In this document: piece by piece, positions 7,465-15,367 of the stretch
Position numbering within the stretch: the first letter of the stretch is position 1
How the letters are laid out: every line of letters begins with the position of its first letter
Assembly (NCBI GenBank): GCA_017938885.1
Contig: JAGBAS010000091.1
Location: forward strand, 1 to 37,593
DNA length: 37,593 nucleotides
Direction: 5' to 3'
Source of the DNA: Clostridia bacterium
GTDB lineage: Bacteria; Bacillota; Clostridia; Oscillospirales; CAG-272
Program-made: the position numbers and the translations under genes
Notes under the pieces: model-generated
What the model saw: only the letters and a program-made list of their open reading frames with translations
Database searches by the model: none
Told to the model about the DNA's origin: nothing

Positions 7465-9894
7465 TTACGAAGCTCCCGCCACCTCTTCGGCATAGCGCAC
7501 CGTCTCCATGGCATCGGCGGCATACCGATCCGCCCCGATCTCCCGGGCGTAGTCGGCGGTCAGCACGGCACCGCCCACCACGATCTTACACCAAGGAGCA
7601 TCTTTGCGGAGAGCGCGAATGGTCTCCTCCATGGCGGGTACGGTGGTAGTCATGAGAGCAGAGAGACCCACCAGGGGGGCATGGAGTCTGACGGCGGCCT
7701 CCACCACGTCCTCGGGGGGGACATCGCGGCCCAGATCGGTGACGGAGTAGCCGTAGTTCTCCAGAAGGAGCCTCACGATATTCTTGCCGATATCGTGGAT
7801 GTCTCCCTTGACGGTGGCCAGGACGATAGACATTTTTCCCTCGGCGGAGTCGGAGGGATCGACAGTCATAGTGGACTTGATGACCTCAAAGGCGGCCTTA
7901 GCGGCCTCGGCGGCCATGAGGAGCTGGGGGAGGTAGGTGGTCTTTTTCTCAAAGCCCTGCCCCACGATATCCAGCGCGGGAATGATCTCAGACTGGACCA
8001 CGGTAAGGGCGGGGGTGGCGGCCAGCAGCTCGGCGGTAAGAGTGGCGGATTGCTCCTTCAGACCCTTGATGATGGCCTTCTGGAGAGGGGTGCTTCCCTC
8101 GTTTGCGGTCTTTTTCGCGGCTCCGCCTGCGGGCGCGGTTCCCTGCCCTGCCGTCTGGGCGGGGAGAGTCTCGGCGTAGCGGATGTAGCCTGTAAAGCTC
8201 TCGTCCAGGCCCTTCAGAGCACGCCAGGTGTGGTAAGTGCGCATCATGTCGGGAGAGTGGGGATTCATGATGGCGGCCGACAGCCCACTCGTAAGAGCCA
8301 TGGCGAAGAAGGTACCGTTGATGGCATCTCTGGCGGGCAGACCGAAGGAGATGTTGGACACCCCCAGGGAGGTATGACAGCCCAACTCGCGGCGGATGCG
8401 GGAGAGGGCTTCCAGGGTGACGTTGGCGGCATTGGGAGACGCACTGACCGTCATGGCCAGGGTGTCGAAGATGACGTCCTTTTTGTCGATGCCGTAGCTC
8501 TCGGCGGCCTCCAGAATGCGGCGGGCGATCTGCACCCGTCCCTCGGCGGTGTCGGGGATGCCGCTCTCATCCAGGGTGAGGGCCACCACCACGCCGCCGT
8601 ACTTTTTGACCAGGGGCAAGACGGTGCGCAGGGACTCCTCCTTGCCGCTCACCGAATTCACCATAGCCTTACCGTTGTAGCGGCGGAGGGCGGCTTCCAT
8701 AGCCACGGGGTTTGAGGTGTCGATCTGCAAGGGCAGGTCGGTGACGGCCTGGAGCTCACAGACCGCCTCGGTGAGCAGCTCCGGCTCGTCGATCTCGGGG
8801 AGGCCTACGTTGACGTCCAGGATGTCGGCCCCCACCTCCTCCTGGCGGATGCCCTCCGAGAGGATGTAGCCGATATCGTGCTCCAGGAGCGCCTGCTTGA
8901 AGCGCTTCTTGCCCGTGGGGTTGATGCGCTCGCCGATGAGGGCGGGATCTTCCCCGAAGGTCACGGCGTGGGTGTAGGAGGACACCACGGTATCGCCCTT
9001 GGGGATGATGGGGGCGGCGATGAGACCCATAGACTTGATCTCGGCGGTCAGAGCGGCGATATAAGCGGGGGTAGTCCCGCAACAGCCTCCCGCCACGCGG
9101 ACGCCGTCGTGGATGAGGGACGCCACCTCACGGGCGAACTCGTCGGGAGGGACGTTGTAGACCGTCTCGCCGTCTACCACGGTGGGCAGTCCCGCGTTGG
9201 GCTTGAGCAGGACGGGGATCGAGGCCAGGCGCAGGTACTCTCTGACCACGGGGGCCAGAGCCTTGGGGCCCAGGGAACAGTTGACACCGATGGCATCGGC
9301 ACCCATGCCCTCCAGCAGAGCCACCATAGCGGCAGGGGAGGCACCCGTCATGAGCTTGCCGTCCTCCCCGAAGGCGCAGGACACCAGCACGGGGAGGTCG
9401 CTGTTTTCCTTGGCGGCCAGCAGGGCGGCCTTGGTCTCGTAGCTGTCGTTCATGGTCTCGATCGTGATGAGATCGACACCATACTTCACGCCCAGCTTCA
9501 CCGTCTCGGCGAAGACGGTCACGGCATCCTCAAAGTCGAAGTCCCCCAGGGGCTTCAGGAGCTTCCCCGTAGGACCGATATCCAGGGCGACAAACTTTTC
9601 CTGCTCCCCCGCTGACTGCGCGGCGGCGTTGCGGGCGTTCTCCACGGCGGCGCGGATGATGTCGTCCAGCTCGTCTGTGGAAAACTTGAGGATATTCGCC
9701 CCGAAGGTGTTGGTGTTGACCACGTTCGAGCCCGCGTCGAAGTAGGCGCGGTGGATGGCGGTGACCTCCTCGGCGTGGGTGCGGTTCCACCGCTCGGGGA
9801 GCTCACCGGGGGCAAGGCCCGCCTTTTGCAGGAGGGTGCCCATGCCGCCGTCGAGGATGACAAGGTTATCTTGAAGGAATGTACGGAAATTCAT
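7465..9894 (-). CDS. metH: Cobalamin-dependent methionine synthase, short form without AdoMet reactivation domain
   Basis: 809 residues. Transfers a methyl group from 5-methyl-tetrahydrofolate via cobalamin to homocysteine. Domain order: homocysteine methyltransferase (1-~290) with the zinc ligands Cys206 (GVNCSLGP) and Cys271-Cys272 (GGCCGTTP); pterin-binding barrel (~310-565, beginning FGEDPALIGERINPTGKKRF); a low-complexity Ala/Gly/Thr linker (~590-610); the four-helix cap; and the B12-binding domain with GDIHDIG, whose His700 is the expected axial cobalt ligand, plus LSALMTTTVPAM and VVGGAVL. The C-terminal AdoMet-binding activation domain of the ~1200-residue E. coli enzyme is absent, as in Thermotoga and many Clostridia, so oxidised cob(II)alamin must be rescued by a separate protein, not seen in this window. 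It is the last gene of the metF operon. Confidence 0.96.
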   Translation of the reverse strand: MNFRTFLQDNLVILDGGMGTLLQKAGLAPGELPERWNRTHAEEVTAIHRAYFDAGSNVVNTNTFGANILKFSTDELDDIIRAAVENARNAAAQSAGEQEKFVALDIGPTGKLLKPLGDFDFEDAVTVFAETVKLGVKYGVDLITIETMNDSYETKAALLAAKENSDLPVLVSCAFGEDGKLMTGASPAAMVALLEGMGADAIGVNCSLGPKALAPVVREYLRLASIPVLLKPNAGLPTVVDGETVYNVPPDEFAREVASLIHDGVRVAGGCCGTTPAYIAALTAEIKSMGLIAAPIIPKGDTVVSSYTHAVTFGEDPALIGERINPTGKKRFKQALLEHDIGYILSEGIRQEEVGADILDVNVGLPEIDEPELLTEAVCELQAVTDLPLQIDTSNPVAMEAALRRYNGKAMVNSVSGKEESLRTVLPLVKKYGGVVVALTLDESGIPDTAEGRVQIARRILEAAESYGIDKKDVIFDTLAMTVSASPNAANVTLEALSRIRRELGCHTSLGVSNISFGLPARDAINGTFFAMALTSGLSAAIMNPHSPDMMRTYHTWRALKGLDESFTGYIRYAETLPAQTAGQGTAPAGGAAKKTANEGSTPLQKAIIKGLKEQSATLTAELLAATPALTVVQSEIIPALDIVGQGFEKKTTYLPQLLMAAEAAKAAFEVIKSTMTVDPSDSAEGKMSIVLATVKGDIHDIGKNIVRLLLENYGYSVTDLGRDVPPEDVVEAAVRLHAPLVGLSALMTTTVPAMEETIRALRKDAPWCKIVVGGAVLTADYAREIGADRYAADAMETVRYAEEVAGAS

Positions 9895-9917
9895 AGTGTG
9901 CCTTTCTTGGCTGTGAT

Positions 9918-10898
9918 TTATTTCGCTTCGATGTAGTAGTATTTCCCGAAAAGAACCTTCTTGTCGGGCTTGTAGGGACAGTCCCCTTTCTTTCCGCTGT
10001 ACAGCACCGCGCCGCTCCCCGCTCTCTGGCTGAGGACGAGGACGTTCCCCCGCAGGCCGATCTCGCAGACCTCGCCGTAGATCTCGTAGACGGTGGGGTG
10101 CCAGTGGGTGATCCCGCTTTCAATCTTGCCGAACAGGAGCTTATCCACGCCGATATAGCAGTCTCGGAGATCCACACCCAGCGTGATCTGGATATCCTCG
10201 CGGATGCGCCAGCGGATGCCCTGCCCATCCTCGGTCAGCTCGAACTCCCCGCACAGGTCGGGGGTGGCGCACATCATGCCGTAGAGGTCGGCGGAGCTTT
10301 GGGGAATGCGCAGCTTCAGGGCGGCATCCTCACTTTCAAAGGCGGTCTCGTAGCTTTGGGTCACGAGCACGCAGGCGGGGGGCGGGGTGACTGTGAGGTC
10401 GCAGACGGTGATCATGCTCCGCTCCACCAGAAACTTGACGGTATGCTTCGGATACATAGCCTGTACCCGCGTTGCGGCATAGTCCTCGCCAAAGTCCACC
10501 CACTCCCCGTTGCAGTTGACCTGCCACACGGCGCGGCCGTCCTCGGACAGACCCATCTGCTCAAAGTTGGGAAGCAGATACAAGGTATCCCCGTAGAAGA
10601 AGTAGGAGAGTCCGTCGATTTTGTCATCCACGTGATCGGGGAACCGAAGGGGCAAATTCCGCGCCGCCGCACCGTTGTAGACGCGGTAGACAGGATCGGT
10701 CGTGATTCCCATGGTGAATTTCTTCTTGAAAGCCGCATAGTAGGGAGACTTGTCATAGGCCTTTTTCGATCTGCGGTATTCACAGGCGAGGAAGGGACAG
10801 GCCACCAAAAGCAGAAAGAGGATCAGTGGGGAAAAGATCACGATCAAGAGGACGGTCAGTACCTTATCGTACCACTTCGTTCCGATCGTCACCCTCAT
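9918..10898 (-). CDS. Unrecognised membrane-anchored protein within the metF-metH operon
   Basis: 326 residues, family not recognised. One strong hydrophobic segment (~12-38, VLTVLLIVIFSPLILFLLLV) follows a short basic N-terminus, then a mostly beta-predicted soluble part with many aromatic residues (SYFFYGDTLYLLPNFEQMG, GKYYYIEAK at the end). No enzyme motif, lipobox or metal cluster was found. Its ATG overlaps the metF stop by 4 nt (ATGA), implying translational coupling, and its stop lies 23 bp before metH, so it is made together with two enzymes of methionine synthesis. That placement does not prove a role in methionine metabolism. It cannot be the missing MetH reactivation domain by sequence: it lacks recognisable AdoMet-binding motifs. 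Confidence 0.8.
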   Translation of the reverse strand: MRVTIGTKWYDKVLTVLLIVIFSPLILFLLLVACPFLACEYRRSKKAYDKSPYYAAFKKKFTMGITTDPVYRVYNGAAARNLPLRFPDHVDDKIDGLSYFFYGDTLYLLPNFEQMGLSEDGRAVWQVNCNGEWVDFGEDYAATRVQAMYPKHTVKFLVERSMITVCDLTVTPPPACVLVTQSYETAFESEDAALKLRIPQSSADLYGMMCATPDLCGEFELTEDGQGIRWRIREDIQITLGVDLRDCYIGVDKLLFGKIESGITHWHPTVYEIYGEVCEIGLRGNVLVLSQRAGSGAVLYSGKKGDCPYKPDKKVLFGKYYYIEAK

Positions 10899-11770
10899 CC
10901 CAAAATCTCCGAAAGATTCTCCAGAATCTTCCTCGCCACATCGGGCTTATTCATGGTATACACGTGGACGTTCTTCACCCCGTTGGCGTACAGATCAATG
11001 ATCTGATCCGTGGCATACGCGATGCCCGCCTGCTTCATGGCGGCGGGGTTTGACCCGAACTTGTCCACCAGGGACACGAAGCGTCTGGGCATGAAGGACC
11101 CCGACAGCTGGATGGCGCGGGCCACCTGGTTCCCCGCCGTGATGGGCATGATGCCCGGCACTACGGGAACCGTGATCCCCGCCTCGCGGATCTTGTAGAG
11201 GAAGTTGTACAGGAGGTTGTTGTCGAAGAACATCTGGGTGGTAAGGAACTCCACCCCCGCGTCCACCTTTTCCTTCAGGTAGCGGATGTCCTCCTTCTGG
11301 TGGGGAGATTCGGGGTGCACCTCGGGGTAGCAGGCGCCGCCGATGCAGAAGTCCGCGCCGGACTCTTTAAGTTCACGGACAAGGTCTACGGCGTAGCGGT
11401 AGGGCCAGTTCGACCGATCCATCCCCTGCATATCGGCGGGGATATCACCGCGAAGGGCCATGACGTTCTCGATGCCCGCGGCCTTCATATCTTGGATGCG
11501 GGCGCGGACGGTGTCGCGGGTGGAGGAGACGCAGGTCAGGTGGGCGAGGGTGGGGACGCCGTGGGCCTGTTTGATGGTCTTGGCGATCTCCAGAGTGTAC
11601 CGGCTGGTACCGCCCCCCGCGCCGTAGGTGACGCTGACGAAGGCGGGGTGGAGATCGGCGATCTCCTCGGTGGCGGCCTTCACCGACGCAAAGGCGGTAT
11701 CGGTCTTGGGGGGGAACACCTCAAAGGAGAGGGAAAGCCCGTCGCGGGCCAAAAGCTCAGTGATCTTCAT
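10895..11770 (-). CDS. metF: Methylenetetrahydrofolate reductase
   Basis: 291 residues, the usual length for bacterial MetF. This cytoplasmic flavoenzyme reduces 5,10-methylene-tetrahydrofolate to 5-methyl-tetrahydrofolate, the methyl donor used by the MetH encoded two genes downstream. Family marks are SLSFEVFPPKTD (catalytic Glu in the FEVFPPK motif, residues ~14-25), FVSVTYGAGGGTS, the HLTCV strand, NVMALRGDIP, FCIGGACYPEVHPE and FLTTQMFFDNN. The ATG at 11770 has GGAGG about 8 nt upstream. It is the first gene of a three-gene operon driven by the promoter at 11816-11844. With a predicted leader of only about 40 nt, no SAM riboswitch or T-box fits upstream. Confidence 0.97.
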   Translation of the reverse strand: MKITELLARDGLSLSFEVFPPKTDTAFASVKAATEEIADLHPAFVSVTYGAGGGTSRYTLEIAKTIKQAHGVPTLAHLTCVSSTRDTVRARIQDMKAAGIENVMALRGDIPADMQGMDRSNWPYRYAVDLVRELKESGADFCIGGACYPEVHPESPHQKEDIRYLKEKVDAGVEFLTTQMFFDNNLLYNFLYKIREAGITVPVVPGIMPITAGNQVARAIQLSGSFMPRRFVSLVDKFGSNPAAMKQAGIAYATDQIIDLYANGVKNVHVYTMNKPDVARKILENLSEILG

Positions 11771-11815
11771 ATATGTACCTCCGCATGGATCGTGTGCGAT
11801 TCTTTCTATTCTTTT

Positions 11816-11844
11816 ATTATACCACCAAAAAAGCTAACAATCAA
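11816..11844 (-). promoter_or_regulatory. Sigma-A promoter for metF operon
   Basis: Minus strand: -35 TTGATT (11839-11844), 17-bp spacer, -10 TATAAT (11816-11821). Predicted start near 11809, about 40 nt before the metF ATG. Confidence 0.8.
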
Positions 11845-11919
11845 GAGGTTTTTCCGTATTTGGGGAGGTTTTTCGGAGATTTTTGCGGGGGTTTTTATGA
11901 AAAACGGCGGCTGAGGGGG

Positions 11920-12026
11920 TCAAATTTGGGTTTGTCGGCCTACTTCGATCGGCACAAGCGCCTGTAGGGAGCGACGAGGGCGTTGCTCCCTACAACGGGT
12001 CATTGGCGACCGAGCCACTGTGCCGA
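11920..12026. repeat. Solo repeat end plus nested palindrome
   Basis: TCAAATTTGGGTTTGTCGG (11920-11938) matches the end motif of the larger palindromic elements elsewhere in the window. It is followed by a nested inverted repeat: outer arms TCGGCACA (11949-11956) and TGTGCCGA (12019-12026), inner arms TGTAGGGAGCGAC (11963-11975) and GTTGCTCCCTACA (11982-11994, one mismatch). No opposite AAACCCAAATTTGA end was found before feoA, so this is either a solo or decayed element, or a different one that shares the end. The rest of the 454-bp gap between metF and feoA holds the two promoters and nothing else recognisable. Confidence 0.6.
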
Positions 12027-12141
12027 ACAGTTCGATGATCCCCATATCTCACCCGCCTTTGTGCAAAAAGCGCACACCCTCTCTCACCCCGCGCAAGAAA
12101 ATATCCAATCTCACAAAATTAGAAAATTTTGCAAATCCCAC

Positions 12142-12170
12142 TTGACAAATCAACCTTCCTTGGGTATAAT
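12142..12170 (+). promoter_or_regulatory. Sigma-A promoter for feoA
   Basis: Consensus TTGACA (12142-12147), 17-bp spacer, TATAAT (12165-12170). The predicted start, near 12177, coincides with the first base of the palindrome at 12177-12194. Confidence 0.88.
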
Positions 12171-12176
12171 TAAGGC

Positions 12177-12194
12177 AGTTAGCGGCGGCTAACT
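12177..12194. promoter_or_regulatory. Putative iron-regulator operator upstream of feoA
   Basis: Perfect inverted repeat AGTTAGC-GGCG-GCTAACT lying on the predicted transcription start, where a bound repressor would block initiation. The same GTTAGC-N4-GCTAAC palindrome recurs before feoB. The GTTAG/CTAAC half-sites recall DtxR/IdeR-type metalloregulator sites, although the half-site spacing differs from the mycobacterial consensus; regulator identity is inferred. Confidence 0.7.
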
Positions 12195-12224
12195 CACATC
12201 TGTCGCCGCCACGGAGGTCAACAT

Positions 12225-12446
12225 ATGAAAACGTTACGCGAAACCAAGATCGGAGGCACCGCCCGCGTGGTCAAGGTCCACGGCGAGGGAGCCGTCCGCC
12301 GCCGCATCATGGACATGGGCATCACCCGCGGTGTGGAGATCAAGATCAACAAGGTCGCCCCCCTGGGAGATCCCCTGGAGGTCACCGTCCGAGGCTACGA
12401 GCTGAGCCTTCGCAAGGAGGACGCCGCCCGCATTGAGGTGGAGTGA
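12225..12446 (+). CDS. feoA: Ferrous iron transport accessory protein FeoA
   Basis: 73 residues, the normal FeoA size, forming a single SH3-like domain. FeoA is a small cytoplasmic partner of the FeoB ferrous-iron transporter and is thought to modulate its G-protein cycle. Typical features are the opening LRETKIGGTARVVKVHG, the RRRIMDMGITRG helix-turn (FeoA consensus 'R-r-L-x-d-m-G-i-x-p-G'), the middle VAPLGDPLEVTVRGYELSLRK and the C-terminal EDAARIEVE. The ATG at 12225 follows CGGAGGT. It is transcribed from a consensus promoter overlapped by the palindrome at 12177-12194, and feoB follows after a 118-bp spacer containing a second copy of that palindrome. Confidence 0.95.
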   Translation: MKTLRETKIGGTARVVKVHGEGAVRRRIMDMGITRGVEIKINKVAPLGDPLEVTVRGYELSLRKEDAARIEVE

Positions 12447-12517
12447 TCCCACAGGCAGACGCGATTTCCGTTCCCCATTTCGATCTTCGGGTATATCCCG
12501 AACATTTTGCGCCCGTC

Positions 12518-12535
12518 GGTTAGCAATGGCTAACC
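12518..12535. promoter_or_regulatory. Second putative iron-regulator operator, upstream of feoB
   Basis: Perfect 18-bp inverted repeat GGTTAGC-AATG-GCTAACC, the same core as the feoA operator, 29 bp upstream of the feoB ATG. A smaller palindrome, TTCGGG-TATAT-CCCGAA, lies about 20 bp further upstream. No fully convincing sigma-A promoter was found in this spacer, so whether the site controls a separate feoB start or has another role is open. Confidence 0.65.
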
Positions 12536-12564
12536 CGTGACGCGTAGCAAGGAGAAAGCTATTT

Positions 12565-15054
12565 ATGGAAGCAAGCACCATCCGCATCGCCCTGGCGGGT
12601 AACCCCAACACGGGCAAGACCACCCTTTTCAACGCCCTGACCGGCTCCAACCAGTTCGTCGGCAACTGGCCCGGCGTCACGGTGGAGAAGAAGGAGGGCA
12701 AGCTCAAGGGTCACGAGGGCGACGAGACCGTCATTGTCACCGACCTCCCCGGCATCTACTCCCTCTCCCCCTACACCCTGGAGGAGGTGGTTGCGCGCAA
12801 CTACCTGGTGGGCGAGTGCCCCGATGCCATCCTCAATATCATCGACGGCACCAACCTGGAGCGCAACCTCTACCTCACCACCCAGCTGACCGAGCTGGGC
12901 ATCCCCGTGGTCATGGCCATCAATATGGTGGACGTCCTCCGCAAGCAGGGGGACAAGATCGACCTGGAGGCTCTGTCCCATCGCATGGGCTGTCCCGCCG
13001 TGGAGATCTCGGCCCTCAAGGGCACTGGCCTGGACGAGGCCGTAGCGGTAGCCATTGAGACCGCCAAGCACGGGCGCAACGTGCCCCACCACATCTTCTC
13101 GGGCGAGGTGGAGCACACCCTGGCCCACATCGAGGAGGCCGCCGTCCACGGTATGCCCGCCGACCGCCAGAGATGGTACGCCATCAAGATCTTCGAGCGG
13201 GACGAGATGGTGCTGTCTGAGCTGAAGCTGGATCCCGCGATCCTCTCCCACATTGAAGAGGACATCCAGGAGACCGAGAAGCTTCTGGGCGACGACGCCG
13301 AGGCCATCATCATCAACGAGCGCTACAACTACATCACCTCCATTCTGAAGGGCTGCTTCAAGCGCAAGCACGTGGGCAAGCTCACCGCCTCCGAGAAGAT
13401 CGACAAGGTGGTCACCAACCGTATCGCCGCCCTGCCCATCTTCGCCGCCATCATGTTCCTGGTCTACTACATATCCGTCTCCACCGTGGGCACCTTCGTC
13501 ACCGACTGGGCCAACGACGGTGTGTTCGGTGACGGCTGGCATCTGTTCGGTATTGGATCCAAGGATTACACCGCTCAAGCCGAGGAGTATGCGGGGGCTG
13601 CCGAGATCATCGACAATTTCGTAGCCTACGCCGAGGAGCAGGGACTTGACACCTCCGCCTACAACACCGCCGTTGAGGCCGAGGACGCCGAGGGCATCAA
13701 GGCCGCGCTGACCGCCCTTGACGAGCAGATTTCCGATGACGTCACCGTTACCTGGGAGTACGAGGACGAGGAAACCTTCGAGACTCTGACCGCCTCCGCC
13801 ACGGGCGCTGACTTCACCGCCTCCATCGCCACCGCCCACGGCTACGGCTTTGCCGAGCCCGATCCCGCCGATTATGGCGTGTGGGTAGTGGGTGTCCCCG
13901 TTCTGGTGGAGAAGGGTCTGGTGGCCGCTAACTCTCCCGAGTGGCTGAACAGCCTGATCCTGGACGGCATCGTGGGCGGCGTGGGCGCCGTGCTGGGCTT
14001 CGTGCCCCAGATCCTGGTGCTGTTCATCCTGCTGGCCTTCCTGGAGGCCTGCGGCTATATGTCCCGTATCGCCTTCGTGCTGGACCGCATCTTCCGCAAG
14101 TTCGGTCTGTCGGGCAAATCCTTTATCCCCATCCTCATCGGCACGGGCTGCGGCGTCCCCGGTATCATGGCCTCCCGTACCATCGAAAACGAGCGCGACC
14201 GCCGCATGACCATCATCACCACCACCTTCATCCCCTGCGGTGCCAAGCTCCCCATCATCGCCATGATCGCCGCGACCCTGTTCGGGAATGCCTGGTGGGT
14301 GGCTCCCCTCTGCTACTTCATCGGCATCGCCGCCATCATTGTCTCGGGCATCATGCTCAAGAAGACCAAGCTCTTCTCGGGTACCCCCGCTCCCTTCGTC
14401 ATGGAGCTGCCCGCGTACCATCTGCCCACCCCCATCAATGTTCTGCGTTCCATGTGGGAGCGCGGCTGGTCCTTCATCAAGAAGGCGGGCACCGTCATCA
14501 TGCTCTCCACCGTCATCATCTGGGCAGGCACCGTCTTCGGCGTGGCCGACGGTCACTTCGGGCTGTTTCTGGAGATGCCCGAGGGCGGCATGAGCATTCT
14601 GGACTACATCGGCACCGCCATCGGCTGGGTCTTCGCCCCCCTGGGCTTCTCGGATCCCACCGCCGCCGTGGCCACCCTCATGGGCCTGATCGCCAAGGAG
14701 GAGGTCGTGGCTGTCTTCGGTGTGGCTGACTTCGCAGGCCTTGGCAAGCTGGCCGGCTTCTCCTTCCTGGTGTTCAATCTCCTCTGCGCTCCCTGCTTCG
14801 CCGCTATGGGTGCCATCCGCAGAGAGATGAACAACGGAAAGTGGACCGCCTTCGCCATTACCTACCAGTGCCTCTTCGCCTACGCCGTCTCCCTCATCAT
14901 CTACCAGTTCGGTCTGCTCTTCACGGGCGCCATGGGCGGGATCAATATCCTGTGGCTGGTGATCGCCGCTCTGCTGGCGGTGGGTATGCTGGTCCAGCTC
15001 TTCCGCCCCTATAAGGAGTCGGGGAGACTGACCCAGACCGTGAAGATCAAGTAA
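12565..15054 (+). CDS. feoB: Ferrous iron transporter FeoB with an enlarged loop
   Basis: 829 residues. Inner-membrane Fe(II) transporter with an N-terminal GTPase. G1 is GNPNTGKTT (12-20), G2/G3 covers NWPGVTVEKKEG and DLPGIYSLSPYTLEE, and G4 is NMVD. A helical GDP-dissociation-inhibitor-like segment follows (~165-270), then the membrane domain from ~292. The two Gate motifs are present: SFIPILIGTGCGVPGIMASR with FIPCGAKLPI, and the later LCAPCFAAMGAIRREM. Between the first hydrophobic segment (ending ~TFVTDW) and LDGIVGGVGAVLGFVPQI lie about 135 residues, clearly longer than the ~45 usual in bacterial FeoB; the extra part is acidic, Ala/Thr-rich and soluble-looking, and probably faces outward. 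The ATG follows AAGGAGA. Start, length and Gate Cys residues are all intact. Confidence 0.96.
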   Translation: MEASTIRIALAGNPNTGKTTLFNALTGSNQFVGNWPGVTVEKKEGKLKGHEGDETVIVTDLPGIYSLSPYTLEEVVARNYLVGECPDAILNIIDGTNLERNLYLTTQLTELGIPVVMAINMVDVLRKQGDKIDLEALSHRMGCPAVEISALKGTGLDEAVAVAIETAKHGRNVPHHIFSGEVEHTLAHIEEAAVHGMPADRQRWYAIKIFERDEMVLSELKLDPAILSHIEEDIQETEKLLGDDAEAIIINERYNYITSILKGCFKRKHVGKLTASEKIDKVVTNRIAALPIFAAIMFLVYYISVSTVGTFVTDWANDGVFGDGWHLFGIGSKDYTAQAEEYAGAAEIIDNFVAYAEEQGLDTSAYNTAVEAEDAEGIKAALTALDEQISDDVTVTWEYEDEETFETLTASATGADFTASIATAHGYGFAEPDPADYGVWVVGVPVLVEKGLVAANSPEWLNSLILDGIVGGVGAVLGFVPQILVLFILLAFLEACGYMSRIAFVLDRIFRKFGLSGKSFIPILIGTGCGVPGIMASRTIENERDRRMTIITTTFIPCGAKLPIIAMIAATLFGNAWWVAPLCYFIGIAAIIVSGIMLKKTKLFSGTPAPFVMELPAYHLPTPINVLRSMWERGWSFIKKAGTVIMLSTVIIWAGTVFGVADGHFGLFLEMPEGGMSILDYIGTAIGWVFAPLGFSDPTAAVATLMGLIAKEEVVAVFGVADFAGLGKLAGFSFLVFNLLCAPCFAAMGAIRREMNNGKWTAFAITYQCLFAYAVSLIIYQFGLLFTGAMGGINILWLVIAALLAVGMLVQLFRPYKESGRLTQTVKIK

Positions 15055-15062
15055 AAACTCGT

Positions 15063-15320
15063 AAATTGGGGGTTATCGGTGGGTTTCCTCGTCACTTGCC
15101 TTCCCCAGCGGGGAAGGTGTCACGAAGTGACGGATGAGGAGAGCGGGTTTGGTTTTTTATACGGGTGTATACAGAAACCCTTGATATATCAAGAGAAATC
15201 ATGCCCGATGCCGAGCGGAAACCTGCTCTCCTCATCCCCCGCTTCGCGGTCCCCCGCATCCGCTTGCGGATGGCACCGCATGGGGAAGGCAAAGAAACGG
15301 TCCGTCAAACCCAAATTTGA
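15063..15320. repeat. Palindromic intergenic element, copy B (feoB - Cys-rich gene)
   Basis: About 258 bp filling most of the feoB-to-15368 gap. The right end is TCAAACCCAAATTTGA (15305-15320); the left end, AAATTGGGGGTTATCGG (15063-15079), is a diverged inverted copy. Inside are a local hairpin CCTTCCCC-AGC-GGGGAAGG (15100-15118), a 13-bp pair GGATGAGGAGAGC (15132-15144) with GCTCTCCTCATCC (15225-15237), and an outer pair GCCTTCCCCA (15098-15107) with TGGGGAAGGC (15281-15290). The loop is AT-rich and carries no ORF of note. No transposase is encoded, so the element is either non-autonomous or an RNA-structure repeat. Confidence 0.8.
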
Positions 15321-15367
15321 AGCATTGTAACCCCCCACCAAACATTTCCCGAAAGGAGGAAATTCCC

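Noticed and set aside
11771..12224. Possible SAM or cobalamin riboswitch for the metF operon
   Set aside because: The metF promoter is only about 40 nt from the ATG, too short a leader for either riboswitch, and no conserved box was seen.
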